Shown here: positions 1-6,529 of the stretch, piece after piece
Layout of the letters: each line of letters starts with the position of its first letter
Numbering within the stretch: the first letter of the stretch is position 1
IMG/VR virus record: IMGVR_UViG_3300005913_001201
Location: 1 to 21,142 of that record
DNA: 21,142 bases
From: a virus
Reading direction: 5' to 3' (one strand)
Position numbers and translations under genes: made by a program
Notes under the pieces: model-generated
What the model saw: only the letters and a program-made list of their open reading frames with translations
Told to the model about the DNA's origin: nothing
Database searches by the model: none

Positions 1-178
1 TATAGGTGCTCAAGGTACTACTGGTACAACAGGATCTACAGGCGCTCAAGGTACTGCAGGTACTAATGGTGCTCAAGGTACTACTGGTACAACAGGCGCT
101 ATAGGTGCTCAAGGTACTACGGGTACTGATATTATGGGAACAAGAGTTATTGCACTAGCAATGATATTAGGGGGATAA
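1..178 (+). CDS. Collagen-like tail fibre protein, C-terminal end (partial)
   Basis: The gene enters from the left edge; the reading frame begins at base 2 and stops at TAA 176-178, leaving 58 residues. The first 43 residues are strict Gly-X-Y triplets built from alternating 12- and 9-residue units that each begin GAQGT. After these comes a short non-collagen tail ([15 protein letters not shown]). Collagen-like triplets are common in phage tail fibres and other virion projections, where they form trimeric rods. The neighbouring fibre-type genes support a structural role. The missing N-terminus prevents assignment to a specific virion part. The next gene's ATG directly follows the stop codon, so the two are probably translationally coupled. 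Confidence 0.7.
   Translation, partial: IGAQGTTGTTGSTGAQGTAGTNGAQGTTGTTGAIGAQGTTGTDIMGTRVIALAMILGG
5..130 (+). repeat. Tandem collagen-coding repeat, four units
   Basis: Four tandem units start at 5, 41, 68 and 104, with lengths 36, 27, 36 and 27 bases. Each opens with GGT/GGC GCT CAA GGT ACT (GAQGT). The units are nearly identical at the DNA level, so copy number could change by slippage or recombination. The array probably continues left of the window. Confidence 0.8.
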
Positions 179-538
179 ATGGCTGCACCAAATATAGTAG
201 GAGTAACTACAGTATTAGGCAAGACCGCAGTACTTTCTGTAACTACATCAGAAACTGCCGTACTTTTAAATAGTAATGCTTCTGGCAAAGTGTTAAAGGT
301 AAATGCTTTAATTGTAGCAAATATAGACGGAACTAACCCTGCAGATATTTCTGTGCGATTTAAGCGTTCAGCAACCAATTACTCACTAGCAAATACTATA
401 CCAGTACCAGCGGACTCGTCCCTAGTAGTGATTAGTAAGGAGAGCCCAATCTATCTCGAAGAGGGAGATGGCCTGTATGCTCTTGCATCTGCCGCTTCTG
501 ATCTACAGATTGTGTGCTCCTATGAGGATATTTCTTAA
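179..538 (+). CDS. Small virion-type protein, function unknown
   Basis: A 119-residue protein starting at an ATG that abuts the preceding stop, with a purine-rich AGGGGGA ribosome site at 169-175. It has no signal peptide or transmembrane segment. It is rich in Thr, Val, Ala and Ser with alternating beta-type patterns (residues 1-30 and 45-115), which suggests a compact beta-sandwich. Similar small beta-rich proteins lie between fibre genes in marine phages, so a tail- or fibre-associated virion role is inferred from context. No catalytic motif is visible. The stop overlaps the next ATG (TAATG at 536-540). Confidence 0.55.
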   Translation: MAAPNIVGVTTVLGKTAVLSVTTSETAVLLNSNASGKVLKVNALIVANIDGTNPADISVRFKRSATNYSLANTIPVPADSSLVVISKESPIYLEEGDGLYALASAASDLQIVCSYEDIS

Positions 539-1308
539 TGGGTAGTATCTTTGATAATGGGGGCATTATAGGTCTGGTTAAGGACTATAATGCCTCCGCC
601 TCAGGGATATGGAGCTTAGGTGCTGTTAGGGCTGCAGCACTAGCCCCCTCAGGCCCATCCGAGCCTAGCTTTGTGTGGGCGGCCTTTAGTGGCGGTTCTG
701 GTACATACGACATGAGCGCGCAAGACGTTGCCGAAGGTGACGTCATTATGATGGTGACCATCGGGCAGCAAATAAATACTCCGACCTACGGAAACCATTC
801 CGTTCAATACGACGGCTGGACGCTCATCTATACAAATGGATCAAGTGGAGCCGCCACAACGCTCAGTTATCGGATAGTGGACGCGGCTTATTTGCTTGTG
901 CTTGATGGCGCTAGGTCTGGTAACAGCGCGGCTTTGCAAATGATTTGGTGCGTCCGTGGCGCTGACCTTGCACAGTTTGCGGCGACGGACATGGGCGGGT
1001 ATCTGGAAATTGCCGATGCAACTGTCTCAACATTTGGAAACACCGGAACCAATATCAACACAGCCGCCGGGACCGTTGACGTTGCCGACTCGCTCATTTT
1101 TTCGCTTGGTGTCAGTCGAAGGCGTTGGAGGGTTAAGACTGCACCAGCGGGATACACAATGGAGGCACAAGGTCAGGATTTCACAACAATGTCGCTCTTC
1201 ATTGCCAGCAAGGCGAATCCATCTGTCGGAACGGAAAACCCTGGCGCATTCTCGGGCGGGAGAACAGGCACCTTTAGGGGCTATACGCTCGTGATTGCGC
1301 CGCTCTAA
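538..1308 (+). CDS. Tail fibre-like / host-recognition protein with a compositionally foreign C-terminus
   Basis: A 256-residue protein whose ATG overlaps the upstream stop and is preceded by GAGGA at 524-528. Residues 1-30 (SIFDNGGIIGLVKDY, then SASGIWSL) match a short N-terminal pattern seen in phage tail and fibre proteins and probably form the attachment part. The rest is Gly/Ser/Thr-rich and beta-patterned, as expected for a receptor-binding or carbohydrate-binding head; no enzymatic motif is evident. From about base 660 the DNA becomes G+C-rich (961-1020 is 35 of 60 G or C). Its leucine codons switch from the window's usual CTA to CTC and CTT. This suggests that a foreign head domain was joined to a resident N-terminus. 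The assignment rests on context and composition. Confidence 0.5.
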   Translation: MGSIFDNGGIIGLVKDYNASASGIWSLGAVRAAALAPSGPSEPSFVWAAFSGGSGTYDMSAQDVAEGDVIMMVTIGQQINTPTYGNHSVQYDGWTLIYTNGSSGAATTLSYRIVDAAYLLVLDGARSGNSAALQMIWCVRGADLAQFAATDMGGYLEIADATVSTFGNTGTNINTAAGTVDVADSLIFSLGVSRRRWRVKTAPAGYTMEAQGQDFTTMSLFIASKANPSVGTENPGAFSGGRTGTFRGYTLVIAPL

Positions 1309-1358
1309 TTAACTCCAAAAATCATGCCGTTGGGGCGGATAAAACGAAGGTGAATCAA

Positions 1359-1563
1359 ATGGCTTTAAAACTATCTGCAGAACGCGCGACTCGACGCAAT
1401 CGAAACAACAATAAGTACGGACGCCACGGGCGGCTATGCTGACCATACCGCCTATATGGGTAGCGCGATCATTGGTCAGTACGGCGACGTTCGCTTGTGG
1501 GATAAATCGCTAACGGATATTGAAATCAGCGCCCTTTATACGGCGGGCAGAAAGACTTACTAA
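1359..1563 (+). pseudogene. Frameshifted remnant of a tail protein / LamG-like C-terminus
   Basis: An ATG at 1359 opens with MALKLS, a common N-terminus of phage tail proteins, but this frame hits TGA at 1440-1442 after 27 residues. A second frame, open from 1369 and meaningful from CTG 1375, reads LQNARLDAIETTIST directly after the break. That is the continuation expected after MALKLS. It runs to TAA 1561-1563 and ends with GDVRLWDKSLTDIEISALY, which resembles the last strand of LamG/concanavalin A-like domains. The two pieces look like one gene broken by an indel near 1370-1377, probably with a larger internal deletion. A slippery T TTA AAA is present, but a -1 shift there would not reach the second frame. 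The segment shares the G+C-rich composition of the gene before it. Confidence 0.55.
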
Positions 1564-2123
1564 TGTTATACTCATTTTTAGGGACAACTCCTAAGGAGAT
1601 CCCATTTCGAATTATCCTCAGCGATGGGCGTTCAAGAACAGACCCAACTACCTTCACTCCGGAAGAAATTGCCGATGCTGGGTATGTAGCAGCACCTGAT
1701 AAACCTGCGGATGTGGTATTTAATGATACTATATGGAACGGCAGCTCCTGGGACCAAGTAGAGAATAGAACTTTTGCGATAGCTAAAAGTGACAAGCTAG
1801 AAGATCTAAGAACTATGCGAGAATACCAAGAGACGCAGTTAGTTTTTGCAGGTATGCCAATCTTTCTAGATAAAGCAAACCAGGCCCGTATGAGTGCCGC
1901 ACTAGCAGGCTTCGAATATGAGCCAAACGCTACAGTTCCTTGGGAAGTCTCTTATGGCGTATATGTAGACTTTAATGCTTCTACTATGCAAGCAATTGCT
2001 ATGGCTGCTTGGAACCACATAAGACTATGCTATGAGAACTCTAGATCACTCACTATTACTATTAATGCAGCAACTACAATAGCAGAAATAGATGCTATTG
2101 ATTTAATGATAAATTGGCCATAA
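1563..2123 (+). CDS. Phage tail protein with DUF4376-like domain
   Basis: A 186-residue protein whose ATG overlaps the stop of the preceding remnant frame (TAATG at 1561-1565). Residues about 78-165 follow the DUF4376 pattern: a helix (DKLEDLRTMREYQET), a short strand with the target-like segment VFAGMPIFLDKANQARM, a PWEVSYGVYVDF turn, and a final AIAMAAWNHIRLCYE helix. DUF4376 proteins are found in phage tail-fibre regions, often like chaperones or fibre-associated proteins. The N-terminal 75 residues contain a small beta-rich domain. DNA composition returns here to the A+T-rich, CTA/CTAG-rich style of the rest of the window. The molecular role is unknown. Confidence 0.55.
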   Translation: MLYSFLGTTPKEIPFRIILSDGRSRTDPTTFTPEEIADAGYVAAPDKPADVVFNDTIWNGSSWDQVENRTFAIAKSDKLEDLRTMREYQETQLVFAGMPIFLDKANQARMSAALAGFEYEPNATVPWEVSYGVYVDFNASTMQAIAMAAWNHIRLCYENSRSLTITINAATTIAEIDAIDLMINWP

Positions 2124-2138
2124 TATAAGGAGACTAAA

Positions 2139-3107
2139 TTGTTAGTCAAAGACGCACTAAATAACGGGGGTTCATTACATCCGCTAATCCTGCCACACTC
2201 AGTGACAGGAGGGGTAGGTGTGATGAACCCCTCTGTTTTTGTAAATAGTAATAATGAAATATTTTGTAATATTAGAGTAGTAAACTATGCTCTTTATCAC
2301 TCTAGAAAGCACCCACATAAATATGGGCCGCTGCAATATCTTCATGAAGAGGATAATATTGCCTTAGATACCTTTAATGTACTAGCAAAGCTAGACCAGG
2401 ATCTTAATATAGTAAGTCACCACAAAGTAGATACTTCAGCAAACGACACGCCTCCTGCGTGGAATTTCACAGGACTAGAGGATGCACGTCTTGTAGAGTG
2501 GGATGAAGAAACTTTTCTAATTGGTGTAAGGCGCGATGTTAAGTCCGACGGAGAAGGTCGAATGGAGATGTCAGCCTTAACCTTTAATAGTGGAGAGGCT
2601 TCAGAAGACTATAGAACTAGAATGGAACCACCGGTACCTTCGTATTGCGAAAAGAACTGGATGCCTATTCTAGACTGGCCACATCACTTCGTTAAATGGA
2701 CTAGTCCAACAGAAATTGTTAAGCATGATGGTAACGGAAAGTGCGAAACTGTACGTGTACTAGAAAGTAGATTTGATGGTACTTTGCGTAGAGACCTGCG
2801 TGGCGGCTCGCAGCTAGTTCCATTCAAAGATGGCTACTTAGCATTAACACATGATAGTGTGCTTTATAAAACCCAACAAAACCAAAAGGATGCAACCTAT
2901 TTGCATCGATTTGTATTTTTTAATATAGATCTTGAGCTTACTGAAATTACTGATACTTTTACCCTTTTAGGTGGTGATATTGAGTTTTGTTGTGGATTAG
3001 CCGCATACGAAGATGACCTACTAATTTCATTTGGCTATCAGGATAGTTCTGCTTTTATACTAAAAATTTCAAAAGAACAAGTGAGCAATATAATATGGAA
3101 GTCTTAG
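2139..3107 (+). CDS. GH130-like beta-propeller protein (glycoside phosphorylase/hydrolase-like)
   Basis: A 322-residue protein starting at TTG 2139, six bases after a strong AAGGAG site at 2127-2132; no closer ATG fits. It has features of the five-bladed propeller of GH130-type enzymes: MNPSVFV (29-35), GLEDARLVEW (112-121), EKNWMP (171-176), GGSQLVP (222-228) and CCGLA (284-288), followed by a D at 302. GH130 members act on mannosides by phosphorolysis or hydrolysis. Whether this protein is catalytic cannot be judged from these motifs alone. It overlaps the TPR-FkbM gene by 13 bases, so the two form a unit next to the fibre genes. A role in modifying host or virion glycans is inferred. It could equally be a non-enzymatic sugar-binding propeller. 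Confidence 0.55.
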   Translation: MLVKDALNNGGSLHPLILPHSVTGGVGVMNPSVFVNSNNEIFCNIRVVNYALYHSRKHPHKYGPLQYLHEEDNIALDTFNVLAKLDQDLNIVSHHKVDTSANDTPPAWNFTGLEDARLVEWDEETFLIGVRRDVKSDGEGRMEMSALTFNSGEASEDYRTRMEPPVPSYCEKNWMPILDWPHHFVKWTSPTEIVKHDGNGKCETVRVLESRFDGTLRRDLRGGSQLVPFKDGYLALTHDSVLYKTQQNQKDATYLHRFVFFNIDLELTEITDTFTLLGGDIEFCCGLAAYEDDLLISFGYQDSSAFILKISKEQVSNIIWKS

Positions 3108-4270
3108 ATAATTTTGTAAAATATAATACTCCAGGTAGTTATTATAATTTAGCGCTGTACTACTACAATAGAAAACAGTATGCATCAGCAATTACTTTTT
3201 TTCTACAGTGCGCCGATAAGAATGAAGATGACGAAAAAGTATATCTATCCCTAGCACACGTAGCATTATGCCTAGCTAACCTAGGTAGAAGAGAAGCTAG
3301 TTTAGAAGACTTATTGTTATACATTAGTGCTAAATTTAAGAAAAAAGCAGGCCCATACCACCAACTGAGTAAGCTATACGAACGTCAAGGTAGATGGATA
3401 CAATCGTACGCAGCAGCTAGTACAGCTTGTGAGTTACACGATTCAGAAGACCTGCTAACTGAAGGCTTTAATGCTTCTTGGTTTCAACAAGGTGTAGCTG
3501 CTTGGTGGATTGGTCAGCTAGAAGAGGCTAGAAATACTATGTTTATAGTATATAAAAGCACTAATAGTTCTGAAACGCACAAGGATGCTGCACTTCGTAA
3601 TCTTCAAAGCATTGGGTGGCCTAGGGAAATAAACTCGTATAAAGGGTCCGTTGGCCTAAAAACTTCATTTAGTGGTGCTAATTTATTCACAAATAATAAT
3701 GCTCAAAGTATGCAAGATATATTTGTAATATCTGCGCTAGACGGTAAGCGGCTAGGTAGATTTGTTGAGATAGGCTCTGGCGATCCCGAATACTGTAATA
3801 ACACAAAACTGTTAGAAGATAAGTATGGTTGGTTAGGAATAGCATTTGACATAGATGCAGCTTTGGTTTCTAAGTATAATTTACTACGAAAGAGCATTTG
3901 TTATCTACAAGATGCCACAACCATTACTAGTGATAATCTTAGCTACTATGATATAGACTATTTGCAGGTAGATTGCGAGCCACCCGAAGTTTCTTTTCGT
4001 GCTTTGAAAAATATATTTGATAATAACCTATTACTACCTAAAGTTATTACTTTTGAGCATGATGCCTATACTGGACCAGAAGGTGAGCGTATTCGTAAAG
4101 AGTCCAGAATCTATCTAGAGAATAAGGGTTACGATTTGGTAGTACCCAATGTTTGTTCAGAGCCTGGCAGGCCTTTTGAGGACTGGTGGATTCATCGCAG
4201 CATAGAGCATGCTATGCCTTTTAGTACTAATGAAACTATTATGCCCCGGGAGTATTTTTATGTTCAATAA
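3095..4270 (+). CDS. TPR repeat - FkbM-type methyltransferase fusion
   Basis: A 391-residue two-domain protein. Residues 15-175 are helical repeats of TPR type (for example YYNLALYYYNRKQYASAITF and YHQLSKLYERQGRWIQSYAA). Residues about 207-385 resemble FkbM-family SAM-dependent methyltransferases: FVEIGSGDPEYCNNTKLLE (223-241) fits the SAM-binding motif I region, GIAFDID (248-254) the acidic end of strand 2, and IDYLQVDCEPPE (287-298) the post-motif strand. FkbM enzymes usually methylate oxygens on sugars or small molecules. With the GH130-like neighbour this suggests a glycan-modifying module. The substrate is unknown. The ATG at 3095 lies inside the upstream gene with only a weak ribosome site (AAGTGAG), suggesting translational coupling. 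Confidence 0.65.
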   Translation: MEVLDNFVKYNTPGSYYNLALYYYNRKQYASAITFFLQCADKNEDDEKVYLSLAHVALCLANLGRREASLEDLLLYISAKFKKKAGPYHQLSKLYERQGRWIQSYAAASTACELHDSEDLLTEGFNASWFQQGVAAWWIGQLEEARNTMFIVYKSTNSSETHKDAALRNLQSIGWPREINSYKGSVGLKTSFSGANLFTNNNAQSMQDIFVISALDGKRLGRFVEIGSGDPEYCNNTKLLEDKYGWLGIAFDIDAALVSKYNLLRKSICYLQDATTITSDNLSYYDIDYLQVDCEPPEVSFRALKNIFDNNLLLPKVITFEHDAYTGPEGERIRKESRIYLENKGYDLVVPNVCSEPGRPFEDWWIHRSIEHAMPFSTNETIMPREYFYVQ

Positions 4271-4637
4271 AACAGTCAATGAGATCATACTAGAAGAAAA
4301 ACTAGCCAGAGCCCTAGATGAGCTGCAGTACTTACGCAGGAACCTTGAAGGTCCTGGCAAACGTATGCAATACCTTGGCGATGGTACTTATGAAACCAAT
4401 ATAGAATTAAGGCCCAATCAACATCTAGATAGGATTGCATTCATACAAACTCGCCCAGATGACTTTAATTTATGCGTTTTAGCTTCTGGTGCTTATGCAA
4501 GCACTGAGCGAGTAGAAGTATCATACTACGCGCCTAAAGAACTAGAGTTTGGCAATGAATATATTATTAATAGTATTTTGCCTAGGCTTCATGAGGAGTT
4601 TCTTAATAGACTTCGTAGTGTCCTAACGGAAAAGTAA
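4260..4637 (+). CDS. Hypothetical protein
   Basis: A 125-residue protein that I do not recognise. The ATG at 4260 is chosen because GGGAG (4248-4252) lies seven bases upstream and it gives only an 11-base overlap with the methyltransferase gene. A longer in-frame start at 4209 would overlap that gene by 62 bases. The first 35 residues are a charged helix (IILEEKLARALDELQYLRR) with coiled-coil character. The remainder is mixed alpha/beta, with a closing helix (LPRLHEEFLNRLRSVL). No membrane segment or catalytic motif is seen. It is the last gene of the tail/glycan block before a 30-base gap. Confidence 0.6.
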   Translation: MFNKTVNEIILEEKLARALDELQYLRRNLEGPGKRMQYLGDGTYETNIELRPNQHLDRIAFIQTRPDDFNLCVLASGAYASTERVEVSYYAPKELEFGNEYIINSILPRLHEEFLNRLRSVLTEK

Positions 4638-4667
4638 AAGAGTTTTTACTGACTCATAAGGAGAACT

Positions 4668-4928
4668 ATGAATAAACAAGAAGCTAAAGACAAGATCAGA
4701 GAGCTTGGTGATGCTGTTGTTACATATCGTGCCGAAAATTCAAAGAAACTAAAATATAACGTAGTTACACTTGATTTCGTGGGGTATATCAGCAGTAAAC
4801 GTACCCATGCTGTAGAAGAAGACAATACAATTCTTACCTTTGCATGGGATACAGATTCTTATAGGCTGCTTCGTACTGACCTCATTACTTCTATAGTGCC
4901 GCTTGCGGCACTACTAAGGAACCAATGA
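4668..4928 (+). CDS. Hypothetical protein
   Basis: An 86-residue soluble protein preceded by a good AAGGAG site (4658-4663). It starts with a charged helix (MNKQEAKDKIRELGDAVVTYR), then has beta-patterned segments (YNVVTLDFVGYI and NTILTFAWDTDSYRLLR). I do not recognise the family. Its last codons contain a perfect inverted repeat just ahead of the next gene's ribosome site. It overlaps that gene by four bases (ATGA), so the two are likely co-translated. Confidence 0.6.
   Translation: MNKQEAKDKIRELGDAVVTYRAENSKKLKYNVVTLDFVGYISSKRTHAVEEDNTILTFAWDTDSYRLLRTDLITSIVPLAALLRNQ
4894..4913 (+). promoter_or_regulatory. Hairpin just upstream of the ribosome site of the 4925 gene
   Basis: TAGTGCCGC at 4894-4902 and GCGGCACTA at 4905-4913 form a perfect nine-base inverted repeat separated by TT. 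It ends two bases before the AAGGA ribosome site (4916-4920) of the next gene. No T-run follows, so it is not a terminator. A role in translation or mRNA stability is inferred. Confidence 0.45.
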
Positions 4929-5209
4929 GCGATAATATGTATGAACGCATCATTCATGAGAATGAAACATTTCAATGGCGATTAACTGTTAACGCATTTA
5001 GAGATGAGGAATATTTACATTTAAGGAAGTACATCCTAGACTTCGACGAAAATTGGGTCCCTATTAAAGAGGGTGTCGCTTTTCCTCTAGACTTAGATAA
5101 TGTACGAGAACTATTTATAGGTATCCTTGAAATACTATCACTAGGGGAGAGCCGTGCAGCAGTAGAGGAAATCTTTGGATCCCTACTAAAAGACGTTTAT
5201 CAAGAATAG
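4925..5209 (+). CDS. PC4-like (transcriptional coactivator p15) ssDNA-binding protein, putative
   Basis: A 94-residue protein whose ATG overlaps the upstream TGA (ATGA), with AAGGA four bases before it. Residues 14-60 read as a PC4 fold: strand FQWRLTVNAFRDEEYLHLRKY, turn DENWVPIKEGVAF with the usual G-V after the charged turn, then a long helix (VRELFIGILEILSLG). PC4-type proteins bind single-stranded DNA as dimers through the curved sheet. In phages they may assist replication or transcription. The similarity is from pattern only. The acidic C-terminal extension (85-94) is unusual for the short family members. The gene lies directly before the ligA promoter. Confidence 0.45.
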   Translation: MSDNMYERIIHENETFQWRLTVNAFRDEEYLHLRKYILDFDENWVPIKEGVAFPLDLDNVRELFIGILEILSLGESRAAVEEIFGSLLKDVYQE

Positions 5210-5241
5210 TTCTTGACTTCCCCCTCAAATGGATTTATACT
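5209..5241 (+). promoter_or_regulatory. Promoter P1 before ligA (sigma70 type)
   Basis: TTGACT at 5213-5218 and TATACT at 5236-5241 are separated by 17 bases. The upstream part GTTCTTGAC is shared with two other promoters in the window. A start seven bases after the -10 box falls at about 5248, the first base of the ligA ATG, so the transcript would be leaderless. Confidence 0.8.
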
Positions 5242-5247
5242 GATTAA

Positions 5248-6174
5248 ATGATGAAAGAACTTCTAGACAGTGCTTCAGTGGCCTATTACAATGGAACTCC
5301 TATCATTAGTGATGAGGAGTTTGATAGGCTTGCAGAAATTAGTGGTTACGGTGAACTTGGGGCCCCCGCCCCAAATGCTGTACCTCATTTTGCTAAAATG
5401 TATTCCCTTAGTAAGGTGCATTTCGGGGAAGAAGAGCCTAAATTACCTGAGCCAGTAAAAACTCCAAAACTTGATGGCGCAGCCATCTCGCTTTTGTATA
5501 TTAAACAAGAAGAGGTTCTTGTACTGTCTAAAGTTCTAACGCGCGGAAATGGAGTAAAAGGTCAAGATATAACTGAAAAAGTACGTCACTTAGTGCCTGC
5601 TCATTTTTCTGCCCCACATCAAATAGTTCAAATCGTAGCTGAGGTTGTAGCTCCCAAAACTATTCCTAATTCTAGGAATTATGCGGCGGGTGCCCTTAAT
5701 CTTAAATCTATTGAAGAAGTTAAGTCCAGAGATCTAACTGTAGTTGCGTATGGCACAAGTTGCCATGAAGATACGTACCTAGAGGATCTCAAAATGTTAG
5801 TCGGTTGGGGGTTCCTTACTGTTGATAAAGTTATTGATACTTTCCCAACCGATGGTTTTGTTATTCGTGTAAACGATAACAAAACCTATCAAAGCCTGGG
5901 CTTCACCGCGAAACACCCACGTGGTGCATACGCCCTGAAGCCCAAGGCCGAGATAGTTACTACAATATTAAAAGACGTAGAATGGCAGGTAGGCCGCTCG
6001 GGAGTAGTTTCTCCAGTAGCAATACTAGAGCCTGTATTGATTGGTGACGCCACGGTAAGCCGGGCAACACTACATAATATGGATTATATTAATGCTCTAA
6101 ATCTGGAGCTAGGGTGTACTGTAGAAGTTATTCGCTCGGGAGAAATCATCCCACGTATTATAGGAAGAGTATGA
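5248..6174 (+). CDS. ligA: NAD-dependent DNA ligase, subunit A (adenylation and OB domains)
   Basis: A 308-residue N-terminal half of a bacterial-type NAD+ ligase, which seals nicks in duplex DNA. A shortened Ia region carries ISDEEFDRL (20-28). The nucleotidyltransferase domain has the adenylated Lys in TPKLDG (K74), TRGNGVKGQDIT (98-109), catalytic VAEVV (E132), TDGFVIR (201-207) and the motif V Lys in YALKPK (K231). The OB fold follows with GRSGVVSPVAILEPV and TLHNMDY. The protein stops after IIPRIIGRV, exactly where single-chain ligases pass into the zinc finger. The remaining domains are encoded at 7887. Phage T5 has the same two-gene arrangement. No ribosome site precedes the tandem ATGs at 5248/5251, in line with a leaderless message. 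Confidence 0.92.
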   Translation: MMKELLDSASVAYYNGTPIISDEEFDRLAEISGYGELGAPAPNAVPHFAKMYSLSKVHFGEEEPKLPEPVKTPKLDGAAISLLYIKQEEVLVLSKVLTRGNGVKGQDITEKVRHLVPAHFSAPHQIVQIVAEVVAPKTIPNSRNYAAGALNLKSIEEVKSRDLTVVAYGTSCHEDTYLEDLKMLVGWGFLTVDKVIDTFPTDGFVIRVNDNKTYQSLGFTAKHPRGAYALKPKAEIVTTILKDVEWQVGRSGVVSPVAILEPVLIGDATVSRATLHNMDYINALNLELGCTVEVIRSGEIIPRIIGRV

Positions 6175-6527
6175 GTTATAGCACAACAGCATTTAATAAT
6201 GATCCAGAAAAAGCTAATCGCCCAGGAATTCTATACGTTATTGTTCTAGTTAATAAAAAGACATTTGAACGAGAGTGTGTTAAAATTGGGATCACTAAAG
6301 GGCGTTCATTTAAAGACGCTAATAAGAGAGCCAAAGGTTTTGACGGCTATGAAATAAGAATACAAAAGCTAGTCAAGGGAACCCTAGAGGAAGTATATAA
6401 TCTAGAGCAGGCGCTACACCGAGAGTTTGCTTATGCGAGTTATTTACCAAAACAAGCTTTTGGCGGAAAAACGGAGTGTTTCGACATTAATATACTATCA
6501 TCCGTCTTAAAATATATAAAGGAATGA
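6171..6527 (+). CDS. GIY-YIG superfamily nuclease-like protein (T5orf172/Mug113 type)
   Basis: A 118-residue protein. The ATG at 6171 overlaps the ligA stop (ATGA) and follows AGGA at 6162-6165, so an in-frame start further upstream is not used here. ILYVIVL (20-26) and VKIGIT (37-42) form the paired GIY and YIG strands. R53, the Glu of NLEQALHREF (E79) and the final FGGKTECFD (97-105) match the rest of the GIY-YIG core, especially the T5orf172/Mug113 branch. Such proteins cut DNA or are stand-alone homing nucleases. It sits exactly at the break between the two ligase halves. Activity and target are unknown. Confidence 0.65.
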   Translation: MSYSTTAFNNDPEKANRPGILYVIVLVNKKTFERECVKIGITKGRSFKDANKRAKGFDGYEIRIQKLVKGTLEEVYNLEQALHREFAYASYLPKQAFGGKTECFDINILSSVLKYIKE

Positions 6528-6529
6528 CC

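Noticed and set aside
109-378. Minus-strand open frames such as 109-378, 888-1157, 8156-8578 and 11463-11975
   Set aside because: They are antisense to well-supported genes, have no ribosome sites or recognisable domains, and all credible genes are on the + strand.
956-1294. Second + strand frame inside the fibre-like gene
   Set aside because: It lies entirely within the 538-1308 gene; its Arg-rich, low-complexity translation looks like an out-of-frame reading of G+C-rich DNA.
1364-1370. T TTA AAA heptamer as a programmed -1 frameshift site for the 1359 remnant
   Set aside because: A -1 shift leads to the third frame, not to the LQNARLDAIE frame, and two residues or more still seem to be missing at the join.
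5357-5374. TTGGGGC/GCCCCAA hairpin early in ligA, considered as an attenuator
   Set aside because: It has a C4 loop but no T-run, and lies within well-conserved coding sequence (LGAPAPN); probably a coding coincidence.
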